Assembly: GCA_021396245.1 (NCBI GenBank)
Contig: WNYE01000166.1
Coordinates: 1-25,877 of the forward strand
Direction: 5' to 3'
Source of the DNA: Sporothrix humicola
Lineage: Eukaryota > Ascomycota > Sordariomycetes > Ophiostomatales > Ophiostomataceae
DNA length: 25,877 nt
In this document: positions 1 through 9,336 of the stretch, one piece after another
Position numbering within the stretch: position 1 is the first letter of the stretch
Layout of the letters: every line of letters starts with the position of its first letter
Notes under the pieces: model-generated
What the model was told of the DNA's origin: nothing
Database searches by the model: none
What the model saw: the letters and a program-made list of their open reading frames with translations, nothing else
Program-made: the position numbers and the translations under genes

Positions 1-1194
1 TGTTTAAAGACTAAAGTATTAACCTAAATAATATATAAATCTTCGAATTTAATACTTTTTATTATTAAATTACCGTTTTTATTATTAAATAAAAACGTTT
101 CTTTATCTATAAATAAAACATTTATTTCTTTTAATTTTGAAATACTAATTATATTAATACTTAATTAAAGTATATAAATACAATTATTAAATCTTTTTAA
201 TTTATTTATATCTTTAAATTTTATTAAAATATCACCTTCTCCATTTATTTAAATCCTTTTAACTTTTCCCCAACGAATAAAAGACTTTTTATTAATATAA
301 TTAATAAATAAATCTTTATTCGAAATTATATAACATATAGCTGTAAAGTTTACTATAAAATTAGTAGAATTTTCACTCTTTAAGGTGGTATAACCTTTTT
401 TATGAAAATCTGAGCAGAATTCGGTCTTTTTATTTTTTTTAATTTTTAATTTATTTACAAATAAATTATTACTTTTTAAAAAATTCGTATCTTTATTAAT
501 ACTAGTCCGATTTATCCGGGATTTTAACCTTTTATACTTTAAATTTAACCCTTTTTTATGGTTAACTTTTTATTTTATTTGAGTGAATTTTAAAGAAGTA
601 ATGAATTTATTTACCTTAAAGATATTTATTTCGTTTATTCCGTTTAAATTTAACGAACTAAAAAATTTAAAGGGTTCCGGGGAAGAGGCTATAAAGGGAG
701 AAAATAAGGTAGAATTTATCTCCTGAATTCTCTCTTTATAAGACTGTATAGTAGTCTGTGCTTTTTCTTCCCGTTTCTTTTTACCGGATTTTTTTATTAA
801 ATTAACAGTTTTATTCTTTTTTTTTCTGAATTTTCTCTTCGTATTTAAGGCCGGATTATATAGTTTTTTATGCTTTTTAAAACATTCTTTTTCTGTATGT
901 CTTGGAATATTACAAAAGGTATAATATTTACCTTTTATGTTTTTCCAAGGTTTTTTACTTTTATAAGAAGATTTTTTATTAATATTATATGTAGGAATAA
1001 ATTTATTTCCTTTTAATATATAATAAACCTTTTTTTTTTTTTCTTCTTTATTTTCTTTTTTATTAAAAGAAGTAGAAGTAGATAAATTTTTATTATTTAT
1101 CTTTAATCTTCTCTTTTCATCAGTAATAGTTTTTATTAAAGAGGAAAAAGAGTAAGATTTTTCGTCTCTTCTTAGTTAAAGAGATATATTATTT

Positions 1195-2586
1195 ATTAAA
1201 AATTTAAACTCCTTTTTTATTTTAAAAAGAATAAGACTTATTAAAAAGATCTCTAGGAGTTTAATTTTTTTAAAAAATAATTCATTAGTGAATATTTTAA
1301 TTTTATTCAAAAAATCATTAATTTTCCTTTTTTTTAGTTATAAATCTATTATTTTCTTTATAATAATAAAGTTAAAAGTAAATCCTTCTTTATTATATAA
1401 ATTTTTTAACTTTTATTAAACCTAAAAGGCGTTAAAAAAGGTTTAAATTTAGGCCAAAAACCTATTAGTCATTAAGATTTTTATATAACCTAGTGTTAGT
1501 TTATTTTTATAAAGCCTTTTAGTAAGTTTTATCTCCTTTGGGCCCGTTAATTAATTTTACAACAGGGTATAAAGATCGTTAACAACTTTTAAATAAAAAG
1601 GTGTAACGTTTAAGCTTAATGTTTTAACACGTGGAGTAAGCGCCATAGCGAGTGTATTAAACGGTGGAGGCCCGAATACAGGTTTATAAGGTAAGTTATA
1701 GTCGTAGAAAAGGGTATCGTTATAGTTTTTTATAACGAGGTAACCAAGTACCTTAATAACCTACGATTCGTAGTTTTTTTGCTCGGAGAGGCGTAAAGAA
1801 CCGAATTTTTGTAATATTTTTTTTTTTTTTTAATTTTACCACTTTAAAGTGGTAAAAGAGAAAGGGGGTAATAAGATTCGTAAAGAGAAACTAAATATAA
1901 TTCGAATAAGGGTATTTTAAATTAATTTAAGTATATAGTACGGAATATAATACTTACACAGTGTAAAGTATTGTAAAGATTCAGATAAAGTGTACCAATC
2001 GAAGTTACTACTATGTAAAATTTAACGATAATTCGATAAAAATTCGTTGAATTCGAAGGTAAAGTAAAAAAAGAATAAATAAATTAATAATTTATATTAT
2101 AATACTATGTAAAATCAAAAAGAAAAGATTCTAAACTTACTTTTAAAAAGAAAAAGGTCGATTTTATATATATTTAAAAAGGATATATAGTAATAAAAGC
2201 TTTTATAAAACGTTATAATTTATAACGTTTAACTTATGTAAGTATTCGTTATAGCGTTTTTAAGTTTCTTTAATTTTCCGGTATAACGCCTTTTATTTTT
2301 AAATTTAACGCCCGTGTTTTTTAACCTTTTAACGGCCGTAGGCTTTATAATACTTTAACTTTTAGTGGCTTTATAAAGTTTATAAGGTTTAAGGGTTCGC
2401 CGAAGGTTTAAGGGTCCGCCGAGGGTTTAAGGGTTCGTCGAGGGTTTGAGGGTCCGTTAACCTCTTTTAAATTTTTTATTATATAAATAAGTGAAAAAGT
2501 TAAAAAATACTCTATAACTATAAAAATAATATAATTTTAAAAAGTTTTTTCCGTAAAATTTTATATATAGTTTATTACACTTTATA
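1195..2586. repeat. Direct repeat, copy 1 (1392 bases)
   Basis: Copy 1 of a head-to-tail pair with 2587-3940. The offset is 1392 from the left end to the minisatellite and 1354 after it. The copies differ mainly by C/T and G/A changes in both directions: 1251-1260 reads ctctaggagt and the matching 2643-2652 reads ttttgggagt. Each copy has therefore mutated independently, as expected of RIP. Confidence 0.85.
2389..2462. repeat. 19-base minisatellite in element B leader, nearly 4 units
   Basis: Units start at 2389, 2408, 2427 and 2446. The second reads ttaagggtccgccgagggt and the last is cut after 17 bases. It is GC-richer than its surroundings. The matching site in the other copy holds only two units. 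Confidence 0.85.
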
Positions 2587-3940
2587 ATTAAAAATTTAAA
2601 CTCCTTTTTTATTTTAAAAAGAATAAAACTTATTAAAAAGATTTTTGGGAGTTTAATTTTTTTAAAAGATAATTTATTAGTGAATATTTTAATTTTATTT
2701 AAAAAATTATTAATTTTCCCTTTTTTTAACTATAAATCTATTATTTTCTTTATAATAATAAAGTTAAAAGTAAATTTTTCTTTATTATATAAATTTTTTA
2801 ATTTTTATTAAACTTAAAAGGTATTAAAAAAAGTTTAAATTTAAGTTAAAAACTTATTAATTACTAAAATTTTTATATAACTTAGTATTAGTTTATTTTT
2901 ATAAAACCTTTTAATAAGTTTTATTTTCTTTAAGCCCGTTAATTAATTTTACAACAAGGTATAAAAATCATTAACAACTTTTAAATAAAAAGGTATAACG
3001 TTTAAGTTTAATATTCTAACACGTAAAGTAAGCGTTACAACGGGTGTGTTAGGCGGTAAAAGCCCGAATACAGGCTTATAAAGTAAGTTGTAGTCGTAAA
3101 ATAAAGTATCGTTACAGTCTTTTATAACGAAGTAACTAAATACCTTAATAACCTACGATTCGTAGTTCTTTTACTCGGAGAGATAAAAAAACCCGAATTT
3201 TTTTAATATCTTTTTTTTTCTTTAATTTTACTATTATAAAGTGGTAAAGGAGAAAGGGGGTAATAAGATTCGTAATAAAAAACCGAATACAATTCGAATA
3301 AAAGTATTTTAAATCGATTTAAGTGTACAATACGAAATATAATACTTACATAGTGTAAGGTACTGTGGGGATTCGAATAAAACGTATTAATCGGAGTTAT
3401 TACTATATAAAATTTAATAATAATTCGATAAAAATTCGTTGAATTCGATGGTAAAGTAAAGAGAGAATAAATAAATCGATAATTTATATTACGATATTAT
3501 ATAAAATTAAAAAAAGGAAATTTTAAACTTGTTTTTAAGAGAAAAGAGGTCGATTATATATATATTTAAAAAGGATATATGGTAATAAAGGCTTTTGTAA
3601 AACGTTGTAATTTATGACGTTTAGTTTGTGTAAGTATTCGTTATAACACTTTTAAGTCTTTTTAGCCTTCCGGTATAACGTTTTTTATTTTTAAATTTAG
3701 CGTTCGTGTTTTTCGACCTTTTAGCGGTCGTGGGTTTTATAACGCTTTAACCTTTAACGGTTTTATAGGGTTTATAGGGCTCGAGGGTCCGTCGGGGGTT
3801 CGAGGGTCCGTTAACCTTTTTTAAATCTTTTACTATATAAGTAAGTGAAAAAGTTAAAAAACACTTTATAACTATAAAAATAATATAATTTTGGAAGGTT
3901 TTTTCCGTAGAATTTTATGTGTAGTTTATTACACTTTATA
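2587..3940 (-). mobile_element. Truncated second copy of the same copia element (element A): leader and partial gag
   Basis: This stretch aligns along its full length with 1195-2586. It contains the presumed LTR/leader (3940 down to about 3210), the same ATA in place of a start codon (3207-3209), and about 620 bases of gag. It stops within gag at 2587, where the LTR-like start of element B begins, and it has no zinc knuckle. Its right end carries the same TATAAAGTG terminus as element B. It is either the interrupted 5' part of an element into which B inserted, or one half of a tandem duplication. It is heavily mutated and carries no intact gene. Confidence 0.75.
2587..3940. repeat. Direct repeat, copy 2 (1354 bases)
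   Basis: Copy 2 abuts copy 1 with no spacer. It is 38 bases shorter, exactly two units of the 19-base minisatellite. The left end starts aaaaatttaaactcc-like sequence as at 1195, and the right end finishes acactttata as at 2577-2586. Confidence 0.85.
3781..3816. repeat. 19-base minisatellite in element A leader, nearly 2 units
   Basis: Units start at 3781 (tcgagggtccgtcgggggt) and 3800 (17 bases). These match the last two units of 2389-2462. The missing two units account for the whole length difference between the direct repeats. Confidence 0.85.
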
Positions 3941-5855
3941 ACCTTTAAGTTAAACTAAATATTAAACGTACTTTTTTAAGTTTACGGCGACTTTTTTACC
4001 CTTTAACTTTAAAACATTATTATAATTAACTTACGCTTTAACTATTAATTATTACACTTTAAAATATCTCGTATTATCGTTATCCCGAAACCCGGTAAAA
4101 TTACTTCGAAAAAATAAAAAGTTAAAAACTAAAGACTAATAATGTTTTTTAACATAATTAACAAAGTTATCGAAGTTATCGTAACTCGTAAACTCGCCGA
4201 AACGGCGAAAAATAACTACCTCTTTTTAAAAGGTTAAATAAGTAACCGGCGGTACCGGTTTACGGAGTTAATAACTTACTTTTTTATTAACGTAGTGTAT
4301 AACGCGTAAAGCTTCGAAGATACAATAACTTTTTTTTAATTAAATATTTAAAAAGCTTTTAATAATATTTATTATAGTTAACTTATTTATACTTTTTATA
4401 TTTTTTACTTTTTAGTTTAATTAATTAATTAAATTATAAATTATTTATTAAACTAAACTATAAAACTTTTTTTCGATAAAAAAATAACACTAGTACGGTT
4501 TATTACCGTAAATATTTTATAAAAGTTTTTTTTATCGTTTATTTTATTTATTTTTTTTATAATATTACTTTATTATACTTTTTATTAATATTATAAAATT
4601 ATTACTTTAAAGTTCGTAAATAATATTAACCTTTTCGTTTATAACCGTATTATAACTTTTTATTATTATATTTTATAAAACGTTTAAAAAATAATTATAA
4701 ACTAAGTATAACCGAAAAGTATTATATTCGAACCGACGAAAAGTAAGTTTTTTTATTTTTTTTACGTTTACGAAGCTTTAACGACGACGTTTATATTTAA
4801 TTAAAATATTATTTTTACTTTTCGTTAAGTAACTTGTTTTTTTAATATTTAATTAAATAAAAAGTTTTTTTTTTTAAAATATATTTAATAAATAAAATAC
4901 TGTTTCACCGTATAAAATTACGTCTTTATAAAACTTACTAAGAAAATATAAGGTTATACACTTTCGTAAGTTTAAATAATTTATACGGTTATACTTTAAA
5001 GTACGGTAACTTACGGTATAAGTATTTTTTTTTTAAAGTTAAAAAATAACCGACCGGTATTTTTTTTAAATATTATTTTTTATAAGTATTTTCGTATAGT
5101 TTTCGAAGTTTACCGGTTAATACTTATTTATTTTTTTTACTTTAAATTAAGTATACCGTTATTAAACTTTTATTTAAAATACCGTTAAATCGTTTTTTTA
5201 TTTCGGTTAAATTATTAAATTAAAACTTAAATGATTTAAAGCGTGGTACGTTACCTTCGGCCGTTTATTAACTATTACTTACCTCTCTTTATATTACCCC
5301 CGCCGTTTACTTTTAAAAAAACGGATTAAGTTATAGTTATCGACCGTTAAAAAACTTAATAATAATAAAACGTTAAAATTAACCGTTTTATAAAATCTTT
5401 CGTTATATAAACGTTATATTAAGTAACAAAAGTTATACAATATTATTACTTTTATTTTATAAAAACTAAAAGTAACCTTTTTACGTAAATTTATACTAAC
5501 TATATTAACCTTTACGTATACTTTTTTTAACGTAAAATTATTAATTTTTTAAATTATTTTTATAATATCGAAAATAAAACGGTTAAGTATATAATTTTAA
5601 TATATTTAAAAATATTACTATAACCGGTAAGTTAACTTTAAACTTTCGAAAAACTAAAATATAAATTATAAAACGACTTTAAAGTTAAATTAATTTTTTA
5701 ATAATTTATTTAAAACGATAAATTTTTAAAGTATAACTTTACAAAAAAGTTAAAAAAATTACCGTCGTCGAAGTAACGTACCGTCGTTTAAGTTATATTT
5801 TTTTTTTATTTTTACACCGTATTATAATAATACGTCGTTTTTTTTTAATAATAAT

Positions 5856-6010
5856 AACTTTACGAATATAACACTTTTTAACTTCGATTAAAACTTACTT
5901 TTTAAAAAAGTACCGTTTTTTTTTAACGATATTAACTTTATAAATATAACGTTTTTTAACTTTAATTAAAGTTTATTTTTTAAACGAAAAATTAATTAAA
6001 CAATTACGTT
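5856..6010. repeat. Degenerate tandem repeat, period about 78 bases
   Basis: An aactttacgaatataac-like block at 5856 returns as aactttataaatataac at 5934, followed in each case by related sequence ending in a T-rich stretch. The copies differ mainly by RIP-type changes. It lies in the 3' part of the LINE remnant and its function is unknown. Confidence 0.5.
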
Positions 6011-6105
6011 TAATACTTTAATAATTTCGGTAACGGCGGCCTTCGTCTTCGTTTTTATTTTAAATGTCGAATAATCGAACGCCAAAAATAATAATAATAA
6101 ACTCG

Positions 6106-6200
6106 TTATAACACCGGTAACACTCGAACGATTAATCTTAACGTCGAAAATATAAAAACGAAAAACTTATTATAACACCGGTAATACTCGAACGATAAAC
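6106..6200. repeat. Degenerate short direct repeat, spacing about 64 bases
   Basis: A block reading ataacaccggtaacactcga near 6108 is repeated as ataacaccggtaatactcga near 6172, differing by one C-to-T change. It lies close to the end of the LINE-like debris and may be part of its 3' end. Confidence 0.55.
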
Positions 6201-6300
6201 TTTAAAATAAAAAAAAAAACTAAGTTTACGAACCATACACTCTTTTATTTTATACTTTATTTACCGCACTTACCTTTTTTATTTATTTACTATATATAAC

Positions 6301-6322
6301 TATTTATTTATTTATTTATTTA
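6301..6322. repeat. TATT microsatellite
   Basis: About five and a half TATT units lie at the right end of the AT-rich block. A short tandem tail like this is compatible with a LINE 3' end, but this is not shown. Confidence 0.7.
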
Positions 6323-6385
6323 CTTAACGTATAACCTTAATAAGCTAACATACACTCGTATAAACTAAAAAGTTTATACACACAA

Positions 6386-6876
6386 TTCTGTGGCAGTTTC
6401 TTCCCTATGAGGGTTTTGTTTAGCTAGTCGCCAATAGTTAGGATTGACTGAGAAAGGCGAATAATAATAATAATAATAATATTCTTTTATCTTACGACAT
6501 CTATCCTGGATTTCTTAATGCTTCCAAGACTTATAAAACTAAACATAATAAGAGGGAGCCCTAAATATTGGAATTTGCAAATAAAGAACAACTTCATGAA
6601 AATGTAGGATTTTCTTGTAGAAACGTAGTCCTTCAACGAGTCTTTTGTTGATGATGTTGTTAGCCCCTACCAAAAATAAACCGCTAACGCCGGGAGCTGC
6701 CCCACAGCGCATGGCAAGCGCAACAATCAGTAAAACTGCCCCGCACTGCAGTACTAATTTTTTTTCTGCCGTCATCGTCACCAACGACGAAGCTTGCAGA
6801 GCTCAAGATAAACAGGCCAAAAAACCAAGAAAGCCAACAGCAAATTCTTTTGAGAACCGACAACTCCCTCTACACA
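6386..6876. other. Boundary and upstream region of the ankyrin gene
   Basis: Composition changes abruptly near 6385 from RIP-type AT-rich DNA to ordinary sequence with normal TG and CA frequency. The stretch holds the AAT microsatellite and the presumed promoter and 5' leader of the ankyrin gene. A branch-like ctaat at about 6754 with a downstream T run and cag near 6800 could be a 5' UTR intron, but no donor was settled. No gene is seen here. Confidence 0.5.
6460..6480. repeat. (AAT)7 microsatellite
   Basis: Seven perfect AAT units lie in the unique sequence between the AT-rich block and the ankyrin gene. Confidence 0.9.
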
Positions 6877-7611
6877 ATGGCTCCCAACCAGTACATTATG
6901 GCGGCAGACAACAGCCCTGCGCTGCTGCCGCTGCTCCGCGAGAACCCGGAAATGGCGCGCGAACAGGACGAGCACGGCTACTCGCTGATCCACGCGGCGG
7001 CGAGCTACAACCACCTGGACCTGCTGCGGGCGCTGGTCAAAGAACTCAAGGTGCCCGTGGACCTGCGCGACGAGGACAACGAGACGGCGCTGTTCGTGGT
7101 GGAGACGGTCGAGTCGGCGCGGTGTCTGGTGGAAGACCTGGGACTGGATCCGTCGCTGACGGGCGAGGACGGGCTGACGGCGGCCGAAAAAATTGCAGGC
7201 GAGGCCGAGTTCCCGCAGGTGGCCGAGTACCTGATGGGCCTGCAATCGGTGCTGGCAGCGGCCAACGACGTGCTCAAAGAGGGCGAGCTGCCACCGCCGC
7301 CTGAGGGAATGCGAGTGACAATGGGGACGATGCCGTCGGCTGCCACAGTCGAAGATGCCGAGGACGAGGCTGGTGGAAGCAGCAGTGGCGCAGGAAACAA
7401 TAATGGTGGCGAGGGCAGCAGCTCCTCTGCTTTGGACGAAGCACTGGGTGGGCTGCCTGACCCGGAACTCCGTCGTCGCATCGAGGAGCTGGCGGCACGG
7501 CCTGATTTCCACACCGAACAGGGCCAGGCTGACCTGCGGCAGCTCGTGGAGGATGCACTGATGGGCAAGGACCTGACCGAGGAGCGTAACGTTCGTCCCC
7601 GCCAGAGCTGA
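6877..7611 (+). CDS. Ankyrin-repeat protein, YCR051W-like
   Basis: A 244-residue single-exon protein. The ATG at 6877 lies in the context CACAATGGC; the frame is open 27 bases further upstream but only to a TTG. Residues about 10-120 form ankyrin repeats: DEHGYSLIHAAA (31-42) and NHLDLLRALV (45-54) are a textbook repeat, and TVESARCLVEDLG and DGLTAAEKIA continue the array. Residues 151-186 are a Ser/Gly/Asn-rich linker. A charged helical tail with LPDPELRRRIEELAARP follows. Arrangement and length resemble budding-yeast YCR051W, a small ankyrin protein of unknown role, so no reaction can be assigned. Its stop lies 43 bases from the convergent rpp40 stop. It is the first gene to the right of the RIP block, about 490 bases away, and shows no RIP-type damage. 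Confidence 0.85.
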   Translation: MAPNQYIMAADNSPALLPLLRENPEMAREQDEHGYSLIHAAASYNHLDLLRALVKELKVPVDLRDEDNETALFVVETVESARCLVEDLGLDPSLTGEDGLTAAEKIAGEAEFPQVAEYLMGLQSVLAAANDVLKEGELPPPPEGMRVTMGTMPSAATVEDAEDEAGGSSSGAGNNNGGEGSSSSALDEALGGLPDPELRRRIEELAARPDFHTEQGQADLRQLVEDALMGKDLTEERNVRPRQS

Positions 7612-7654
7612 GGAGTGAGATGTGTTGACTGAACAGAAGAGACAACCACGCCGC

Positions 7655-8912
7655 TCACTCATGACTGTGCACGTCCCAGAGCAGATACTCGCGCGGCGCA
7701 TCAGCTGGCCGGAAGAATGTGCACTCTGCGCCGTCGCCTGCTAGACCCATGGACGACGAGAATCCAGACACGCTCATGGAGAACCAGGGAGAGGAGGTGG
7801 AAGCGGAGGATGAGGATTGCATGACGACGAGGATATCCAACAGTGTCTGGCAGGCCCATGTCGGCGAAAGGAATCCACTCCAACGAAGCGTGCAAATGTC
7901 GCCTGAAGCAGCTGATGAATCACGGTCGTCAGACGACACTGGCACCTGGTAGCGGCTGAGGTATGGGTCGATATTGTCCGTTGCCTGGACACGCGGACTG
8001 CCGAGACGCACAAGGGATAGCCACTCGTACAGCTCGGTGACGGCCTCTTCCGTCTCGAGGCGGTCGTTGCCTTGACCGCCGCCGACAAGAAGACTGGGTG
8101 GGCGGCCAAGCGGTGGCAGCGCAACGTTGGCGTGTTTTGTGATGACAGGCTCGACGGTGACCCATTTGGGATTGAATCCGTCCAGAGGGTCGGGAGAAGG
8201 GGCTGCATTGTTAGTATAGACCATACAAAAAAATAAATATGACAATGAATCACCACATACCATCAAACATGCTGCAAAAGAGCCATGTGCGCGGCGTGTT
8301 GAACACGTTCTTGCACGCGTAAATCAGACGGTCAAACCCGCTCTTGCCAGGCCACATGGCCTTTGGGTTGAGATCCAATTCGACAATCCACCGTGGCCTT
8401 AGTCCCCGGCCGCCTTTGGCGCCGTGTGTTTTTCCCTCGAGACCGGCGCGTTCGTATGCCTCCCGCTCGAGATACAGCGTTAAGCGGCCATCTTTAAGCG
8501 AGAAAACATTGTCCTGGCCGAGACGGCCCTCGGACAACATCAACATGTTGCCGGCCTTGACGTATTCTGTGAAAAATGCGCCCTCAAGCACCTGCCCTAG
8601 GGTCATGACCACACGCGCATACCGTGGTCGAGCCGATGCCAGAGTCTTTTGAACGATGTCAGCCGAGGACTGTGGCACGACAAGCTCGAGCTGGCTGACG
8701 AAGCCGAGAGACTGGATGCTAAACCACGGCTTCTTGAGTTTCGTGGCCGTGTTTGGCGCTGATGGCTTCGAGGCTGGCTTTGAAGATGATAGAGACGCAG
8801 GAACACTCTCAATGGCTGGCGGCTGTGAAGGGTCAATGTGGCCCATGACGCCGTGAGAAAAGTAGCATTTGGCCGTCTGGAAGACGGACGGCTCTGGTGA
8901 AAACGGCAACAT
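7655..8912 (-). CDS. rpp40: RNase P/MRP protein subunit Rpp40
   Basis: Exons 8912-8261 and 8202-7655 give 1200 bases, 399 residues. The 58-base intron has a GTATGT donor, a TACTAAC branch and a GCAG acceptor, and splits a codon after residue 217. The ATG at 8912 is in the good context ATCACCATG; the frame upstream opens only to a GTG. Family hallmarks are LTLYLEREAYERAGLEGK, then GGRGLRPRWIVELDL, then GFDRLIYACKNVFN with TWLFC. In exon 2 are TELYEWLSLVRLGSPRVQ, IDPYLSRYQVP and, near the C-terminus, EYLLWDVHSHE. The family acts in the nuclear RNase P and nucleolar RNase MRP ribonucleoproteins, which process pre-tRNA and pre-rRNA. Human RPP40 is 363 residues, so the length fits. Identification is by recalled family pattern. 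The gene is divergent from trm11. Confidence 0.87.
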
Positions 8913-9336
8913 GGTGATCGAGCTGGGATTTGAGCTGTGATGAGGGTGAGAATAAAAAGAGAGGCGCGTCCACGTTGACAAGGACTGCACTAGCTCATGT
9001 GCTTTTGTGTGCTACGGGAGTAAGCGTGGTTGTTCTCCGTAGTTTGCTTTTTGTTGGCGTTGGTTGCTTTTGGTGTCGTCTACGGAAGGCTGTGAAAGGC
9101 TGCCACTGTACACGACGGCGGGATGCGCCTTCCTCACAGCAATTTTTTAGCCTTGCCCCACTAAAAAGTTTCAACGTCACTTGTCATTGTCAACTCGGTT
9201 TGGCAACAACGGACGAAAAGAGGGACAGAACGAAGTATTTCAGACGGGAGGCCAAGAAAGGGCCATTAAACTGTGAGGGTATGTCCCAATGGAAGCCCAA
9301 TACTTTGCCGGCCCTGCTAACAGAACCAGCGCCACC
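8913..9336. promoter_or_regulatory. Divergent promoter region, rpp40 / trm11
   Basis: These 424 bases separate the start codons of the two divergent genes, so both promoters must lie here. No clear TATA box was seen. Near trm11 are an out-of-frame ATG at 9281 and an in-frame ATG at 9289; either matters only if transcription starts upstream of it. Confidence 0.6.

Larger units (their letters stand above)
1..2586 (-). mobile_element. RIP-degraded Ty1/copia retrotransposon, 5' part (element B)
   Basis: One minus-strand frame can be followed from about 1817 to the left edge despite many stops. A gag-like N-terminus with an NYES-type motif lies near 1770-1784. A CX2CX4HX4C zinc knuckle lies at 882-923, with its first Cys changed to Tyr (TGT to TAT, a RIP-type change). 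A protease/GAG-pre-integrase stretch lies at about 30-330, with NGEGDI at 228-245 followed by an NIISISKL-like motif. The order gag, protease, pre-integrase is that of Ty1/copia. Integrase, RT and RNase H would lie beyond the left edge. The likely start codon at 1815-1817 reads ATA, as in the second copy, consistent with RIP of ATG. The 2586 end begins TATAAAGTG, which would be TGT before RIP, as expected of an LTR terminus. The element is dead. Family assignment is by motif recognition only. Confidence 0.75.
3941..6240 (+). mobile_element. RIP-degraded non-LTR retrotransposon (LINE, Tad-like) reverse transcriptase region
   Basis: A plus-strand frame from 4073 reads IIVIPKPGK (4073-4099). The same frame gives KAFNNI at 4352-4369, matching the RT motif with catalytic Asp changed to Asn by a G-to-A change. 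It then gives a degraded copy of the Q-G-x-P-L-S-P-I-L-F motif at about 4508-4546. Another frame at 5242-5265 reads RGTLPSAV, which resembles a conserved stretch after the RT domain of fungal Tad-type LINEs. Stops are frequent and mostly explained by C-to-T or G-to-A change. The upstream endonuclease part is absent because copia sequence abuts at 3940. The right boundary is uncertain; recognisable coding fades after about 5300, and 5850-6240 holds only short internal repeats. Confidence 0.65.

Noticed and set aside
1644..1646. ATG as a gag start in element B
   Set aside because: The second copy shows this ATG arose from a TGTGG-like ancestor by mutation, and the coding frame continues upstream to about 1817.
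1..6385. CRISPR-like or mitochondrial origin of the AT-rich block
   Set aside because: There are no regular spaced repeats. The dinucleotide pattern and decayed nuclear retroelement motifs point to RIP-mutated nuclear DNA.
6645..7304. Open frame of 219 codons overlapping the ankyrin gene
   Set aside because: It runs in another frame over GC-rich coding sequence, is Gly/Arg/Ala-rich without a domain, and the ankyrin frame explains the bases.
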